NCBI GenBank assembly: GCA_951217055.1
Contig: OX578285.1
Coordinates: 54,128,024 to 54,192,023, forward strand
From: Gerris lacustris
Lineage: Eukaryota; Arthropoda; Insecta; Hemiptera; Gerridae
DNA length: 64,000 bases
Direction: 5' to 3'
Each line of letters begins with the position of its first letter. The first letter of the stretch is position 1. Shown piece by piece: positions 36,481 through 47,949 of the stretch. The notes below the pieces were generated by a model. That model had not been told where the DNA came from. It saw only the letters and a list, made by a program, of their open reading frames with translations, and ran no database searches. The position numbers were made by a program, and so were the translations under genes.

Positions 36481-38039
36481 GTTTTAGAAAACAAATAAAA
36501 ATAATTATAAAGTTAATATAAAGATAAAAAGTTACAAATAAAAATTCCCGTCGGTTATCTGATACAAATTAAATAACATCTAACCATAAATGGGTAATTT
36601 TCAAATAAAATGTACCTTTGGGGAAATCAATTTAGCTACTTAATAGAAAATTAAAATAAGCCTTAGACATGATAATATTGATTATTCTGACTCATCAGGG
36701 ACTTGGGATGACATTTTCGTTCAAGAACAGTCAGTTTTAAAATTTATTTACATATATATGAACATATATACATAAAAAAATCACATTTTTGTCGTAATGA
36801 GTGTTACTATCATAAAAACGGTATTTTTTTAGATTTTGTTTTTCTGTTTTTATGAAACTTTACTAAATTGTATATATGACGTAAATATTCTCTTTCATCC
36901 CACCAGAAATATTTTTTACACCTAAAATATTTGCAATTTTTAAAAAAAAGTAATGAGTGTTACATTTATTACCTTTTAATGTTTCCTCAAAGTTTCAAAA
37001 ATGTAAAGGATACGTTTTCAGTGCAGTGTAATAAAAGTATTTATTATAAAGAAGAAGAAAAAATATTTTTTTCTTTATTAAAAAAATAGTTGGACACGGC
37101 TACACATAAGAATTTGTTGTTATTCAAGTAACACTCATTTCATTATGGTAACACTCATTACACATTTATAATATTGGACCTAGTAAAAATTAAATTTTAA
37201 CACAAACTTTAAACATTAAACTTTAATTTACAATTTTGTTTCACCTGCGGCAAATTTATTTTTTGTAAAATCATTAAAATCATCATTTTTTTAAGTTTTA
37301 AAATATACAGTATTGTAGAACAAACAGTATAGTAAAACTCATTACAGGCAACACTCATTACATTTATAACTTTAAAAAATCTTTCCTCAGAAACTATGTT
37401 TCTTAATAAAACCAATTTAATGAGTACTGATTATATTAATTAATAACTACTAAATCATATTAATAACATAAATAAATGTTGATTACAACTACAAAAAATG
37501 CTAGTAACACTCATTACAATGAATAAAAATACTCACCATTTTTTTTTTTGTGAAATATTAATTGTAGAGAAGAATAAAGTGCTATCAATCCAAAAAGTCG
37601 TTGATTACTGACTTAAATGTCTTCTTAACATAAACAAACCCTAATCCCTCCTTCTTTCTTTCATACTCACCCTCTAATTGCGCCAACTCTTATCGGTAAA
37701 ACTCATAACTAAACCCTTGGGACACACATATAAATATAATTGTTTCGTTTTGTACTAAAGTTTTATTTTTTCCTATCCCATTTATATACACTTGGATATT
37801 TCATTGGTTAAAAAAAAATTACATGTTATCAAAACTACTGTGGGACGTAACACTCCAAAATTTTTTGAAGCAAGCAATTTTCACCTTATAAGCCATAAAA
37901 GACCCTGATTAACACAATAATAGACAGACATCTGATCAATAAACCTAATGGTTTATTTATTTTTCAATAATATGCATTTTTTTAGTTACAATAAAATTTT
38001 AAAATCTTGGGACAGAAAAGGTACATTTTATTTGAAAAT
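36481..38039. other. AT-rich region with a recurrent 14-mer
   Basis: No gene seen. GTAACACTCATTAC or a one- or two-base variant occurs at 37128, 37148, 37332, 37348 and 37504, and in reverse orientation at 36793 and 36950: seven hits within about 730 bases. Confidence 0.6.
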
Positions 38040-38310
38040 TACCCACATAATAATAAAGAAAATTCATATAACTAAAATAAGTACTAAATGCAAGGTACAA
38101 TACAAACATAACTAACTATAATTTTAGATAAATATACCTATATAAAATTAATTTAATATAAGGATAAAATATTTTTCATTTTTATGTAAAGAAAAGAAAA
38201 TATAGGTTACAACCAGGTTACCGCAAATTATAACCATGCTCCACAAAACATCTGTTGTTTTTAAATGTTATTTGCTAATTAGTTTTACGTTTTATAAAAA
38301 AAAAATGTAT
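38040..38310 (-). repeat. Dispersed repeat G, copy 2
   Basis: Inverted match to 32495-32790. Confidence 0.7.
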
Positions 38311-38782
38311 AATGTTATTTCACAATTTAAAATTGACGAACCAAACAATGGTGATAAAATTAAATAAAAATATTTTTGTGATCATAAATGTAAATTTCTC
38401 GGAATGTTTTCAATCTAGGTAAGATTTTAACTTATGTTTACATTTTAAAATTCTTTTTTATAAACAATATTTGTTAGTGTTATAAGTGTGTAAGTAAATA
38501 TATATTTTAAAAGATTGTTCATGATGTTGTAGGCCTGATGATGACCAAGTTTGGTCTAAATATAGCCGATTAGAGAAGTACTTAGATGAGTTTTTTATTA
38601 CTCCCTAAACGACTTAACCATAATAGTATATTAATATAGACTAGGGACCATAAGGAAAAGAAAAGATAAAGATTTGCTAATATAATATAATGAATTTATA
38701 AAATAGTAATTTTGGCCAAAACAAGTAGCCACTTCCATACAAAATCTATTGATATTTTATTATGTTTTCCTAATTTAAGGTA
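38311..38782. other. No gene; Penelope-end-like motif at 38532
   Basis: GGCCTGATGATGACCAAGTT followed by TGGTCTAAATATAGCC at 38532-38567: an exact CTGATGA, a GACCA-loop-TGGTC stem and TAAA where GAAA would stand in a hammerhead core. Otherwise AT-rich. Confidence 0.35.
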
Positions 38783-40221
38783 TAGTCTAGGGAAAATACG
38801 ATTTGATCTGCGCAAAATTGCTTCACGAACGATTACAGTGGTATTCAACTAAACTAACCTTGCTTTGTAACATATCCAAAATCAGACAAAATCCGATCAT
38901 GGGAAAGCACCTAAAAATCGAATTCAAAATGTCGTTTTTTTAATATTAAGGGTAATGAAAGCCCAGCCATCCAATAAATCTTGGTTTATATATTTCAAAC
39001 AACGTAAAAAATAAATTTTGAATGTGGTTATAAGTTTAAATTAATTTACTTTTATTATAGTTATAGGCTAGTCAAAATATAAATAAAAAATATCGAAATT
39101 CGCAAAGCGTGATGTTGTTTTGATTTTTTTATATGTTGTTCGGACCGGTTAGGGTAGTGTGATCCTAAGTTTGCAGCTTCGAAAAACCTGTGCTAGCTGC
39201 GTAATACGCGAAAAACGGGAAAAAATTCGGACTTATTTCAGTTTTTGCCATATAGCTCGTACACTATGGGTTGTTCGGTATTAATTGTTATGACAATTTT
39301 AAAAGTACAGTAAATTTCCAGCAGCATAAGCTCAACCGGAGCAATTTTCAACCAATAGGTTCCTAGATATGGAACTTCGAAAATTGGAATTTTTTTCCCC
39401 AAAAAACTATTTGCTCGTTTCGGGGCGAATATCGGCGTATAACTGTTAACCTACGAGAAAAGTCATAAGGAATGAAGTTAAATTAAATATAATTGGCTTC
39501 CTTTAAAAACCATTGGCAACTCTCTACGTCTAAAAGTTACCGAGATATGACACTTCAAAAATTACTATAATTTTCCCAAAAAATGAAATTTTAATTATTG
39601 CTCTCGTTTCGGGCCGAATATCGGCCAGAAAACTCTCCCCTACGAGAAAAGCCAAAAGAAAAGAAGTTGTAGTAAATTTAATTGTCTTTTATGCAAGCAC
39701 AAAATGAAGCCTGTAGACAAAACAGTTATGTTGCAATTGTAAAAAGAACAAAAAAAGGTAAATTGTAATTTTTAAGAAATGAATATAAACCACTTTTTTT
39801 AAACAATTTATTGGGCATTAGGCAAACATAGCTTTCGTGGATACTACCAGATCAGTGTTTGGAAATCAAAAGAAACAATTTTAACTAATAATGTATGTAA
39901 TGTAATCTACTGTATGTTTTGACTAGCCTATAACTATAAGAAAAATAAATTAATTTGAACTTATAACCAAACTAAAAAATTATTTTTCTACATTGTTTGA
40001 ATTATATAAACTAACATTTATTGGATGGCTGGGCTTTCATTACCCTTAATAAAAACAGACGCCTTTTTTAATTCGATTTTTAGGTGCTTTCCCATGATCG
40101 GATTTTGTCTGATTTTGGATATGTTATAAAGCAAGGTTAGTTTAGTTGAAAACCACTTCAATCGCTCGTGAAGCAATTTTGCGCAGGTTGAAGGGTATTT
40201 TTTCTTAGTTTTCCTAGACTA
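38783..40221. mobile_element. Foldback-type DNA element F2
   Basis: Outer arms (38783-38935 and 40076-40221) start TAGTCTAGGG and end CCTAGACTA; inner arms run 38947-39080 and about 39900-40048, with ends TAAGGGTAATGAAAGCCC and complement. Together they form about 290 bases of almost continuous inverted repeat on each side of an 800-base loop. The loop shares its text with F1 but in the opposite orientation. No transposase frame. Confidence 0.85.
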
Positions 40222-41084
40222 GTAATAAACATTTTGAAATTATTAACGAAAAATGTATTTTGATTTCCAGCTTACCGAGGGTATTGGAAACTATGTGATC
40301 TTTCTGAAGAACAAAAAAATGATTATGTCTCCGATTTCAAAAAAATTCAATTAGTATTTGGCAGACTATTTTAAGATATTGGTGATAGAGATGTTCGCTA
40401 AAACTAATTTTTATGAATATCATAACTTAAAGATATCAAGTCGCACTGCAAGTGAAAGAAAATTAAATTATCTTTTAACATTGTAATAATATTTTTTACG
40501 AAATGCATACAGCCGAAAGAAGGGCGTGGCTCCATTATTCTATTTTATTTTATTTTATTTTATTTTTTTTTAAAATAATTTTATGTTACTTATATTAATT
40601 ATATTTTGTTACTTATATTATGGTTTAAAATTATTAATATTTTTTAATAATTATCGCGTCCGAACGGCGTCTGAAACGGGGGAGGTAAGGTGTCAGGGAA
40701 TGTCATATGACGTCATTGGCTTCAGGTAGGCAAACTGCTATATCAGCAAAGTCTGGACAGTGTATCTTCTGGTCTACTGTCATAATTAGATGACTAATAA
40801 TGACTACATTATTATTACAAAAACATAACAGGTCTAAAAAGAAACGTATAAACAAACTCTTAATATTTTAATAATTATTTATTGCTTACAAAAAACATTA
40901 AGAAACATGTTTGTTGTAGTAAACAGAATTAGTGCTCCATATATAATTGAAAATATTTAATCATTAGGTACATTTTTTCTTTATTTTTCCATGAATACTT
41001 TTTATATAAATCCATGCAATCTAATTTTAAAAATTTACAAAAGACTAAAATAAATATATCTATAATAAATTATTTTATATTATA
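40222..41084. other. Intergenic, no gene recognised
   Basis: Contains (TTTTA)n near 40535-40565 and a GC-richer patch at 40655-40740 without an assignable frame. Confidence 0.4.
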
Positions 41085-41390
41085 TACAGGGCCTTCAATT
41101 ATTACGTAAATTATATACGGAATGGCCCTGAAAAGGTCTGTGAACGGCAACTTTAAAATCATTAATGGGGAACCCCCATTTAGGTCAAAAACGCTAATTC
41201 CAGTACTATTCAAACTTTAAAAGCCTATAACTTGGGGTGTTGAGGACAAAAATGATTTTTTTCCTTTTTTGTTTGATAAGAAGTTGACATTTTCTATTTT
41301 ATGTAAAGCTAGCATTTTGTTAAAATTGACTCTACTGAGATAATTAACCGTCCTTTGACTTCTTGGACACCCTGCATACTGTATATATAT
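41085..41390. repeat. Possible short repeat with ACAGGG-type ends
   Basis: Left end TATACAGGGCCTTC and right end GGACACCCTGCATACTGTATA are roughly inverted (TATACAGGGTG-like), a common theme of insect short DNA elements. The interior is unassigned. Confidence 0.4.
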
Positions 41391-41585
41391 ATATGTAAAA
41401 TATTATTGGTGTTCTGGGTAATAAATTTTGTATTATTAATCTATTTTGGTTTAGTCAGTTCTTATATAAATAACATTATTAAGTATAATTTGATGTTTCG
41501 TACAATTGACTAAGGCTCCTTATTACATATTATAATAAATATTAAGTACAAAATTATATAAATAAATTATTAAATTATTTATATT

Positions 41586-41589
<4 letters not shown>

Positions 41590-41660
<71 letters not shown>
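41590..41660. repeat. AT microsatellite
   Basis: (TA)n of about 65 bases. Confidence 0.95.
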
Positions 41661-42138
41661 TATAATGTTAATGTATATGTGTATATTTATGTATATTAAA
41701 GAAGTGTATAAGTATTATTGCTTTTTTTTTTATATAAAAGAAGGGTAAAGGTTACAAGATTTGACATTGTTGAGTTGTTCTTTAAGGTCAAAAATCACAG
41801 GTAGTTATGTCGCCGCATGCAGCATAAGGTTGTCAAGTTTTTGTAGACAGAATTTCTTCGTCTTTTCCGTGTCCACTTATTGTTCCCGTCTTCTGAAATC
41901 AACGCTGATGGCTTTTCTGTAAACAGATCAAAACGCCAAAAACCATTATTAATTTTGATTAATGATATTGATCACTCCTTGCATACATTTTTAAGTTTGC
42001 GTTTCATGAATGACCAAAATTATAAAAAAAATCCAGTCACCGCCATCTCGACTATTCCTTATCATCAATTAACCATCTAAAACTCTATTAAATTTGTATA
42101 TAGCTAAAGCCTTACAATAGCCTAAGCAAGAGTGACTA
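41661..42138 (+). other. Unassigned; weak coding-like stretch
   Basis: An open frame of 66 codons at 41880-42080 has no ATG context or domain that I recognise. Otherwise nothing is seen. Confidence 0.25.
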
Positions 42139-42335
42139 AGGCGCCTTTTACACTCCGCTCATGTCCGAGTGAGGCCGAACGAGACCGAGTGTGTCCGTTT
42201 CCGCTATTTACATTAAACGCCGGGCGAGTTGAATCAAACATGATTGTTTGCGAAGCGTTTTCGGCGGCCGAAAATTATCCACCAAGCACTGAGGGGTGGC
42301 CAAATAAATTTAAATTACTTGAAAACTATGCTCTA
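42139..42335. repeat. GAGACCGAG-type repeat, partial
   Basis: Starts AAGGCGCCTTTTACACTCC and holds GAGACCGAGTG and GCGAAGCGTTTTCGGCGGCCGAAAA, close to AGCTAAGCGTTTTCGGCGAC of the palindromic element at 52476-52775. It is probably one half of the same family. Confidence 0.55.
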
Positions 42336-42457
42336 TAAGACATAAAACACAAATCCTTTCTTTAGCATTTCAAAAGGTCTTTTATTAATCCTTTATTCAA
42401 TATTGATATGTAGTTACACTGGAAGTTTATTCCATAAAGGTACTAATATATTTTTTT

Positions 42458-43088
42458 ATCTCCAGTAGGGGAAAAAAGTTATGATTTTGAATCATCCCTG
42501 AACTCAAAAAGTAGGGAGAAAAAGTAAAAGTAGGGCGAAGAAGTAAAGTAGGGCAAAAAAGTAAAGATTGCAACTTAATTATTTTATAAATAGTAGAAAA
42601 TGTATGGCTAATGTAATGAAGTTGTTGAAATCAGGCTGGCGGCACTGCGCTTTTTTGACCATGTTTATCTTTGTTTACAACATTATAACCTTCATCTAAA
42701 TAACCTTCTATTTGAGTTTAATTCCAATTCTTATTTGTTTTTAATATTGAATCTCTTATATCTGTAATTATTGTTATTTATTAAAATAATAAATAAAAAC
42801 TGTGCTATGGACGAAAATGTGTATTTTCTTCCTACTGGAGATAAAATATTGTATGTACCTCGTGAGTAAAGTGCCATTATTCCCCTCGGGATAATTAGCT
42901 CCCGAGGCTGCGCCTCGGGAGCTAATTAGAGTTATTCCCTCGGCTGCGCCTCGGGAATTAAAGAGTCTAATTCCCTCGGCTTCGCCTCGGGATTTAGGGA
43001 CCATGGTTCCTTCGGCTTCGCCTCAAGAACCAACTTTTTCGCTCAGGGAATAATGGCTTACTTTACTCCCTAGGTGCATAAATAACTA
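42458..43088 (+). mobile_element. Composite element E, copy E2
   Basis: Starts ATCTCCAGTAGGGGAAAA; an array of GTAGGGnGAAnAAGTAAA units at 42511-42572; the inverted partner TTCCTACTGGAGATAAAATA at about 42830; the CTCGGC hairpin cluster 42885-43035; end CCCTAGGTGCATAAATAACT. Same order as E1. Shorter because the AT-rich filler is smaller. No open frame beyond translation of the array. Confidence 0.75.
42885..43035. repeat. GC-rich CTCGGC hairpin cluster in E2
   Basis: Four units. The first is a perfect 16-bp hairpin AATTAGCTCCCGAGGC / GCCTCGGGAGCTAATT with loop TGC (42893-42927). The others are of the form TTCCCTCGGCTTCGCCTCGG, separated by short AT-rich spacers. Confidence 0.92.
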
Positions 43089-43499
43089 TTTTTTATGTAT
43101 AGATATTAATATTTGTTATTATTTTAATTTTACCTTTTTTCTATTTATGAAAACTTCTAAAGCATATATTATTATTTTCTGTTATAAATATAATTAATTA
43201 AACTAACTGGACCTTTACCTCTATCATATAGACTTTAACTTAAAGAAATATATCATTTATTTTAACTATCTCATTAATTTTAAACACATATTCTTATAGT
43301 TATAGTTAGATTATTAGATTGCCAAAAACTCCAAAACTTCAGACAGAAAAGCAGCAGCGACAGATGGTTCAGCAAGGCTGCAATATATTGGGCTGCCAGG
43401 AAGCAGATGAATAAGATTCCTCCCAATCTTAATTATAATTAGAAAAAATTATAGTTAGAAAATTTAAATTTTGCTAATTCACGTCAAATTTAATTTTCA
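43089..43499. other. Intergenic, no gene recognised
   Basis: 43320-43430 has a coding-like feel (CAGCAGCGACAGATGGTTCAG) but no assignable protein; it may be upstream sequence of the LINE ORF1 remnant. Confidence 0.35.
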
Positions 43500-45010
43500 C
43501 GTCAATTACATAACTACTTTAAAATTGAGTGTTGTGAGACAGATTGTACAAAACAAATCTTGAACCGTGTGAATCGCTTGATTGTGTAGAGTGTAAAAAG
43601 AAGTTTCATTATTTCCGTCAAAGGTTTAGAAAAAAAAAATTTGCTAAAATGCAATTGGATACTAACAGTAATTGGAAGAGCAGTAACTGTAAGAAAACAC
43701 CAGGACCATCAAGTGAAGACACGGTAATTACTTGAGGTCGACCAAGAAGTCATGGAAATGTGAGGAGTGCGCTAGTGTTGTCATGTAGTCAGTTTTTGAT
43801 ATAATAGACCACGGTCAAAAAACACAGTGTTGTTCTTTGGTTATTAATCATTTTATTTTTAATAACTTCTAATTGTTTTGCTACAGGCAACACTGAACCT
43901 GATAAGAAATCACTAATAATATACGATAATATCTTAATATTATTATTTATTGATTATTCATAATAATATTCTTTAAATCTAAATCGATTTTCTTCTTTCT
44001 TAATCTATTTTTTTCTTCCTCTTTATTTCTGAATTTGATTTGTATTAAGGACAGTTGTGACTATAATTCGTATTGTATAAAAACAAACAAAACAGGAAAC
44101 CTAACAGATAGGAAACCTTCTTGTTGTTGTTATTCGTGAGATTTCACGTAACTGCGCATGCCATAAAAACTAGAAATGGGTATTGTCTTAGCACCCGACT
44201 GTACTGACTTCGACACTACTCGGAAGTTCCGATTTTAAACGAAGTTAAGCTTTCCGTTTCTCCCGTGTTCATGACTTCTTGGTCGACCTCTAGGACTTAC
44301 ATGGACAATTTACTTACAACTCATAAACAAGATATAAATCTTCATTTAAACAGCTGAAAGTAATGATCTTACAAATCTTACTAAGGACCTTGATGAAAGA
44401 TTTAAAGTAATTTAAAAAGATTTTGTTAGTGTTAAAACTGGATTAGCCAATGTTTCTACTCGAACTTAATAATTTAGAAACTGACTTTACAATTTTAAAA
44501 ATGAAAATGAAAGGATGCTGCAGAGTTCACCAAATTGAACACTAGGAGGAAACAATGTGGTATTCAGGAAACTAATGGTGAAAGGGCCTATTGCATCATC
44601 ATCCAAATAATTAATTATAAATTGGATCCAGATACTGTAGGAATAGCTCATAGGATACCAGCCAATAACTAAAGTGAAGTGAAACAAATAATTTTAGTGC
44701 AGTTTGTTAGCCGATATGTAAAAGATCAGAGGCTTATTGCTTTTCACTCTGCTGTAAAAAAAACTAAACAATGGATCTGATAAACCTGAACCTATTTATC
44801 ATCCTGGAATTGGCGCCAATAAATTGACTCCTAGAATTACTGCTGGAGAACATATTTATGAAAAAACAATGCTTATCTACTGTCAGACACACTCAAAAAT
44901 TGCTTAGGAAAGAGGATATAGAATTTGTTTTGTTCAGAAATGGCTAAGTATTTAAATGAAAGAATAAAGCCATTGAGATTCTAAAAGCGGAACAAGTGCT
45001 ATTTATCATA
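43500..45010 (+). pseudogene. LINE ORF1 remnant, split by element K1
   Basis: Before K1: CESLDCVECKKKFHYF, a Cys-rich start (PHD-like spacing) followed by a basic stretch. After K1 (from 44294), in changing frames: LTNLTKDLDERFK, then SLLADM and later GIGANKLTPRITAGEHIYEK and ERGYRICFVQ. The last pair matches the C-terminal part of ORF1 proteins related to the Baculo_FP fold (LTxENKxLLxxAR...GYKFxWxR). Order and strand agree on both sides of K1, so the insertion broke an ORF1. Confidence 0.5.
43731..44293 (+). mobile_element. TIR element K, copy K1
   Basis: Inverted ends GAGGTCGACCAAGAAGTCATG and the reverse complement at 44270-44290, with outer CTAG on the right. Internally identical in plan to K2 and K3: GATATAATAGACCACGGTC near one end and CTCGGAAGTTCCGATTTTAA near the other. 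560 bp, no protein. Inserted in a LINE ORF1 remnant. Confidence 0.88.
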
Positions 45011-45204
45011 AATAATTATCGTTTATTGGACAAATAGTTTGACATTGAATTAATCACTGATGATACACCACACACACATACTGAAGTAATAGATGACATT
45101 ACATCGGCAAGTAGGTTCTAAACTAGATCTATTGAAATAAAATATAATATAAGAGAGAAGGAGATTAGTTGGAATAAAAGTCAGGTGGGTGTAGTTTACG
45201 TTTT

Positions 45205-45240
45205 TATTATCAGAGCTTTCGCTCAGGGAGCTTCATCAGT
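45205..45240 (-). ncRNA. Hammerhead-ribozyme-like motif at a Penelope-like end
   Basis: On the - strand an exact CTGATGA, one unpaired A, stem GCTC-CCT-GAGC, then GAAAGCTCTGATAATAAA. The order CTGATGA / stem II / GAAA is the hammerhead core. The preceding - strand frame (45421-45236) ends with a helical tail (LKLIKKIEKIKQDITYL) of the kind seen at the end of retroelement ORFs. Cleavage-side stem I/III pairing was not established. Confidence 0.4.
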
Positions 45241-45393
45241 GATATTTTGTGAGGTAGGTAATATCCTGTTTGATTTTCTCAATTTTTTTTATTAGCTTCA
45301 AGTAATTCATTGAAGTCTTTACGTAAGAGATGGTGAAATATTTTGTAGTCTTTGGTGGAGTGTCATGATCCATAAGTTGAATTCTAATAGAAG

Positions 45394-45428
45394 GGGTATT
45401 ATGTGGACTTGTAGTCCACATAATACCC
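45394..45428. repeat. Perfect 16-bp hairpin
   Basis: GGGTATTATGTGGACT, loop TGT, AGTCCACATAATACCC. Directly followed by a second smaller hairpin CATTCTAT/ATAGAATG. Confidence 0.92.
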
Positions 45429-45639
45429 TCATTCTCATTCTATTGAATATAGAATGAGCATAGTGGGTGGAATATAGCGTGTGCAATTTCTAAACGACCC
45501 CCCCCCCCCATCTACTTTTACACAAGTCAAAAGTTGGATAAAAAAATGTTTTAAACACATTCACAGACAGACATACAAATATCACATATTCAAAAAAGAT
45601 AAAGTAGAAATCAACTTCTTAGAATCCGCCCAAGGGATA

Positions 45640-46345
45640 ACGCGCAACGCTCGCGTAAACATAATCTTCAAATGTACAATTGGAATTTTAGGACGTGCAA
45701 AAAATCCTAACTTCATCTATTTGACGAGACAAACAACTTTTTTTATATTAAAACCACCAGCAACACCACTATGAAGTGTTAAAGATCGCTAAAACTATTG
45801 AAGCGGAACTAAACGTTAAAATTGAGAAAATAATGTTTTTTACGCTCTAAAGTAACGATTTAATAAAACTTCATACATAACGTCTAAAGTACAATTGAAA
45901 CAGGCTTGTAAAATTTCAACTTAATACAGGCAGAAGTTTCTGTGTAATTAAGTGATACATTTAATAATTATTGTTAAAAAGGAGACGTCCGCAGCGTGTG
46001 GTTGGGTGGAATAGTAAGAATATAGGGTGGCTCTCCCCATTACTAGACTCTCTATTACAATCATATTCTTTAACTATCAACTCATCATAATTGTCAATTT
46101 TATCAATATTCAAATATTTATTTTATATTATTATTGTGAATACTTAAAAATCATTATAAATTAAATAAATAAAACAAAAAATCTGTTCTTGTAATTTTAC
46201 CTTAACTCCGCTTAGTACAAATATTTAGCTTAGTATATCTTTTAATATTGTCTCTTTTCAAACTCCGCCGTATACGTATGAGTATAGTTGGCATGGTATA
46301 CTTAGTAGTGTGATTTTATGATTTATTTTTAATGAAAAGCGTAAG
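45640..46345 (+). repeat. Dispersed repeat H, copy H2
   Basis: Same order of landmarks as H1 (34425-35060). The end AGTGTGATTTTATGATTTATT matches H1 as well. Confidence 0.8.
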
Positions 46346-46679
46346 AACTTTTTAATTTTTTTTTTTTTTTTCTAAACAAAAAAACATCGAATAAACCCAA
46401 TGAAACTAAATACTTCTTTTTCATGTTTTACAAGGCAAATAAACCACATCCACTTTAGCAGAGAGAAACAAAAATAGCGATTGCCCAGAGTTTGAGGAAA
46501 CTTGGTACAACATTTTATGGCCATAGGTCCAGCGGATTCGGCGAAAGTCGTAAAATCGTGATGATTTAGTGAGTGAGTGATATTTTTTTTAATAATGTTT
46601 CTTGTGATTTAAAGATTGTCTTTTTTGAGTCTTCCATCACCTTACCCGAGGAGAATTAAAATCTCTTAGTAGTCGTGTT
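46346..46679 (-). other. 3' flank of the R7BP-like gene
   Basis: Candidate poly(A) hexamer ATTAAA on the - strand at 46593-46588, about 90 bases after the stop. Otherwise AT-rich. Confidence 0.3.
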
Positions 46680-46888
46680 TCAATATGGTTTAAAACAAGA
46701 TTTGGTGCAACCTGCTGTCGAGTCCTGTGGAGGGAGGAACTCCTGCATCTCGTTAAGAAGTCTTAACAACTCCTGAGAATCTTTTGTAATGCTATTAATT
46801 TCCTCCTGGTTGAAGTCAGGAGCGATGGTTTTGCACAGTAGTATTTGGCTGATGACGTTTCCCAAGTTAGACGGGCCTGCTCTGTTTT
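46680..46888 (-). CDS. R7BP/R9AP-like protein, last coding exon
   Basis: Acceptor TGTTTTCAG before 46888. In phase 1 after the exon at 53931-53795 it gives E-NRAGPSNLGNVISQILLC, then TIAPDFNQEEI and ITKDSQELLRLLNEMQEFLP, ending GCTKSCFKPY and TGA 46682-46680. The helical ITKDSQELLRLLNEM block is comparable to the last helix of RGS7-binding protein (R7BP), and the two C-terminal cysteines could be lipid-modified, as in R7BP, which anchors R7-RGS/Gbeta5 complexes to the plasma membrane. The short coding tail and absence of a transmembrane segment favour R7BP over R9AP. Separated from the previous exon by a 6.9-kb intron carrying BEL/Pao, LINE and MITE insertions. Confidence 0.7.
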
Positions 46889-47949
46889 CTGAAAACAGTC
46901 ATTACACAAACGATTAAACGTTTATTAACCTTTTTCATTACTTACTTAAGGGGATTTGTATTAAAGGGTTTGCACGATATAATAAGAATTCATGGAATGT
47001 GGGATTGCGGGAAATGGATAGATATTGAACCAATGGAACCAATGATTGGGGTCATTATGGAGGGTGGGCTTGGACAAATCAAAGAGAGCTTCAAAATCTA
47101 AGGATTTGAATTGGATCCTTTAGAGTTGATGGGAGTTGGAGGGCTTGGTGCCACCCCACACTTCCAGACCTTAGATCCAAGCTGACATTATATTCATTTT
47201 AATCCTATTTGTAAGACAAGGATTGGACCTACGGTACAGAAGCGATAACTTGCATCGATGTCTTATGCCACTCCCTTTTGTTTTTGTGTTTTATTGCCAG
47301 ACAAGTCGTCTTTTATACATTCAAAATGCCCTTATGACTTTATTATTAATATAAGAACACAATTTCTTGAAAATTATTATAAAAACCCCTTCCCCATTAG
47401 AAGCAGTGTCTTGAAAGTGTTCATCAATTTTGGCCTGATGCTCAGTATATTTTTACAGAAGGCTTAAAATGCAAGGAAAATTATACACATATTTTTCGAG
47501 CTATTCAACTGAGTTAATCGCCATTATAGAGCTCTAAAATAAGCTCTTAATCATTTTAAAAAGGAAAAAATAAAAATAAACAAGGTGTATTCACAAAGTA
47601 TTTGTATTAAAAATAATAATAGGTAAGTAATTTAATGCACATACATGGCCGCCGGCTCTCTAGCTACAGAGTAAGTGCTAAACCTAATCTTTTCAAACAT
47701 TTTTGTTTGTTTTAAAAATTGGACTATCGATGAGCTAAATAATGAGATCAGTTTGGTGACCCAAAACTTTTTCAATCATCCCTAGTTTTTGCTGCTCCTC
47801 TATAACTTCATTGCACGTGTCTAAGAAACTCACATCTGCCTTGTACTTTTTAAAGAGAAGTTTTTAAACGAACTATGGGAAGATAATAGTTAGGAGATAA
47901 ATCTGGAGGAAAACTAATCCAAAGCCACCTATCTTCATATCTACATCAA
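46889..47949. other. Intron of the R7BP-like gene, no further gene recognised
   Basis: A + strand frame at 47258-47467 (69 codons) is open but unassigned. Confidence 0.4.

Noticed and set aside
42774..43004. 76-codon minus-strand frame with RGEAEGI repeats
   Set aside because: It is the translation of the CTCGGC hairpin cluster of element E2.
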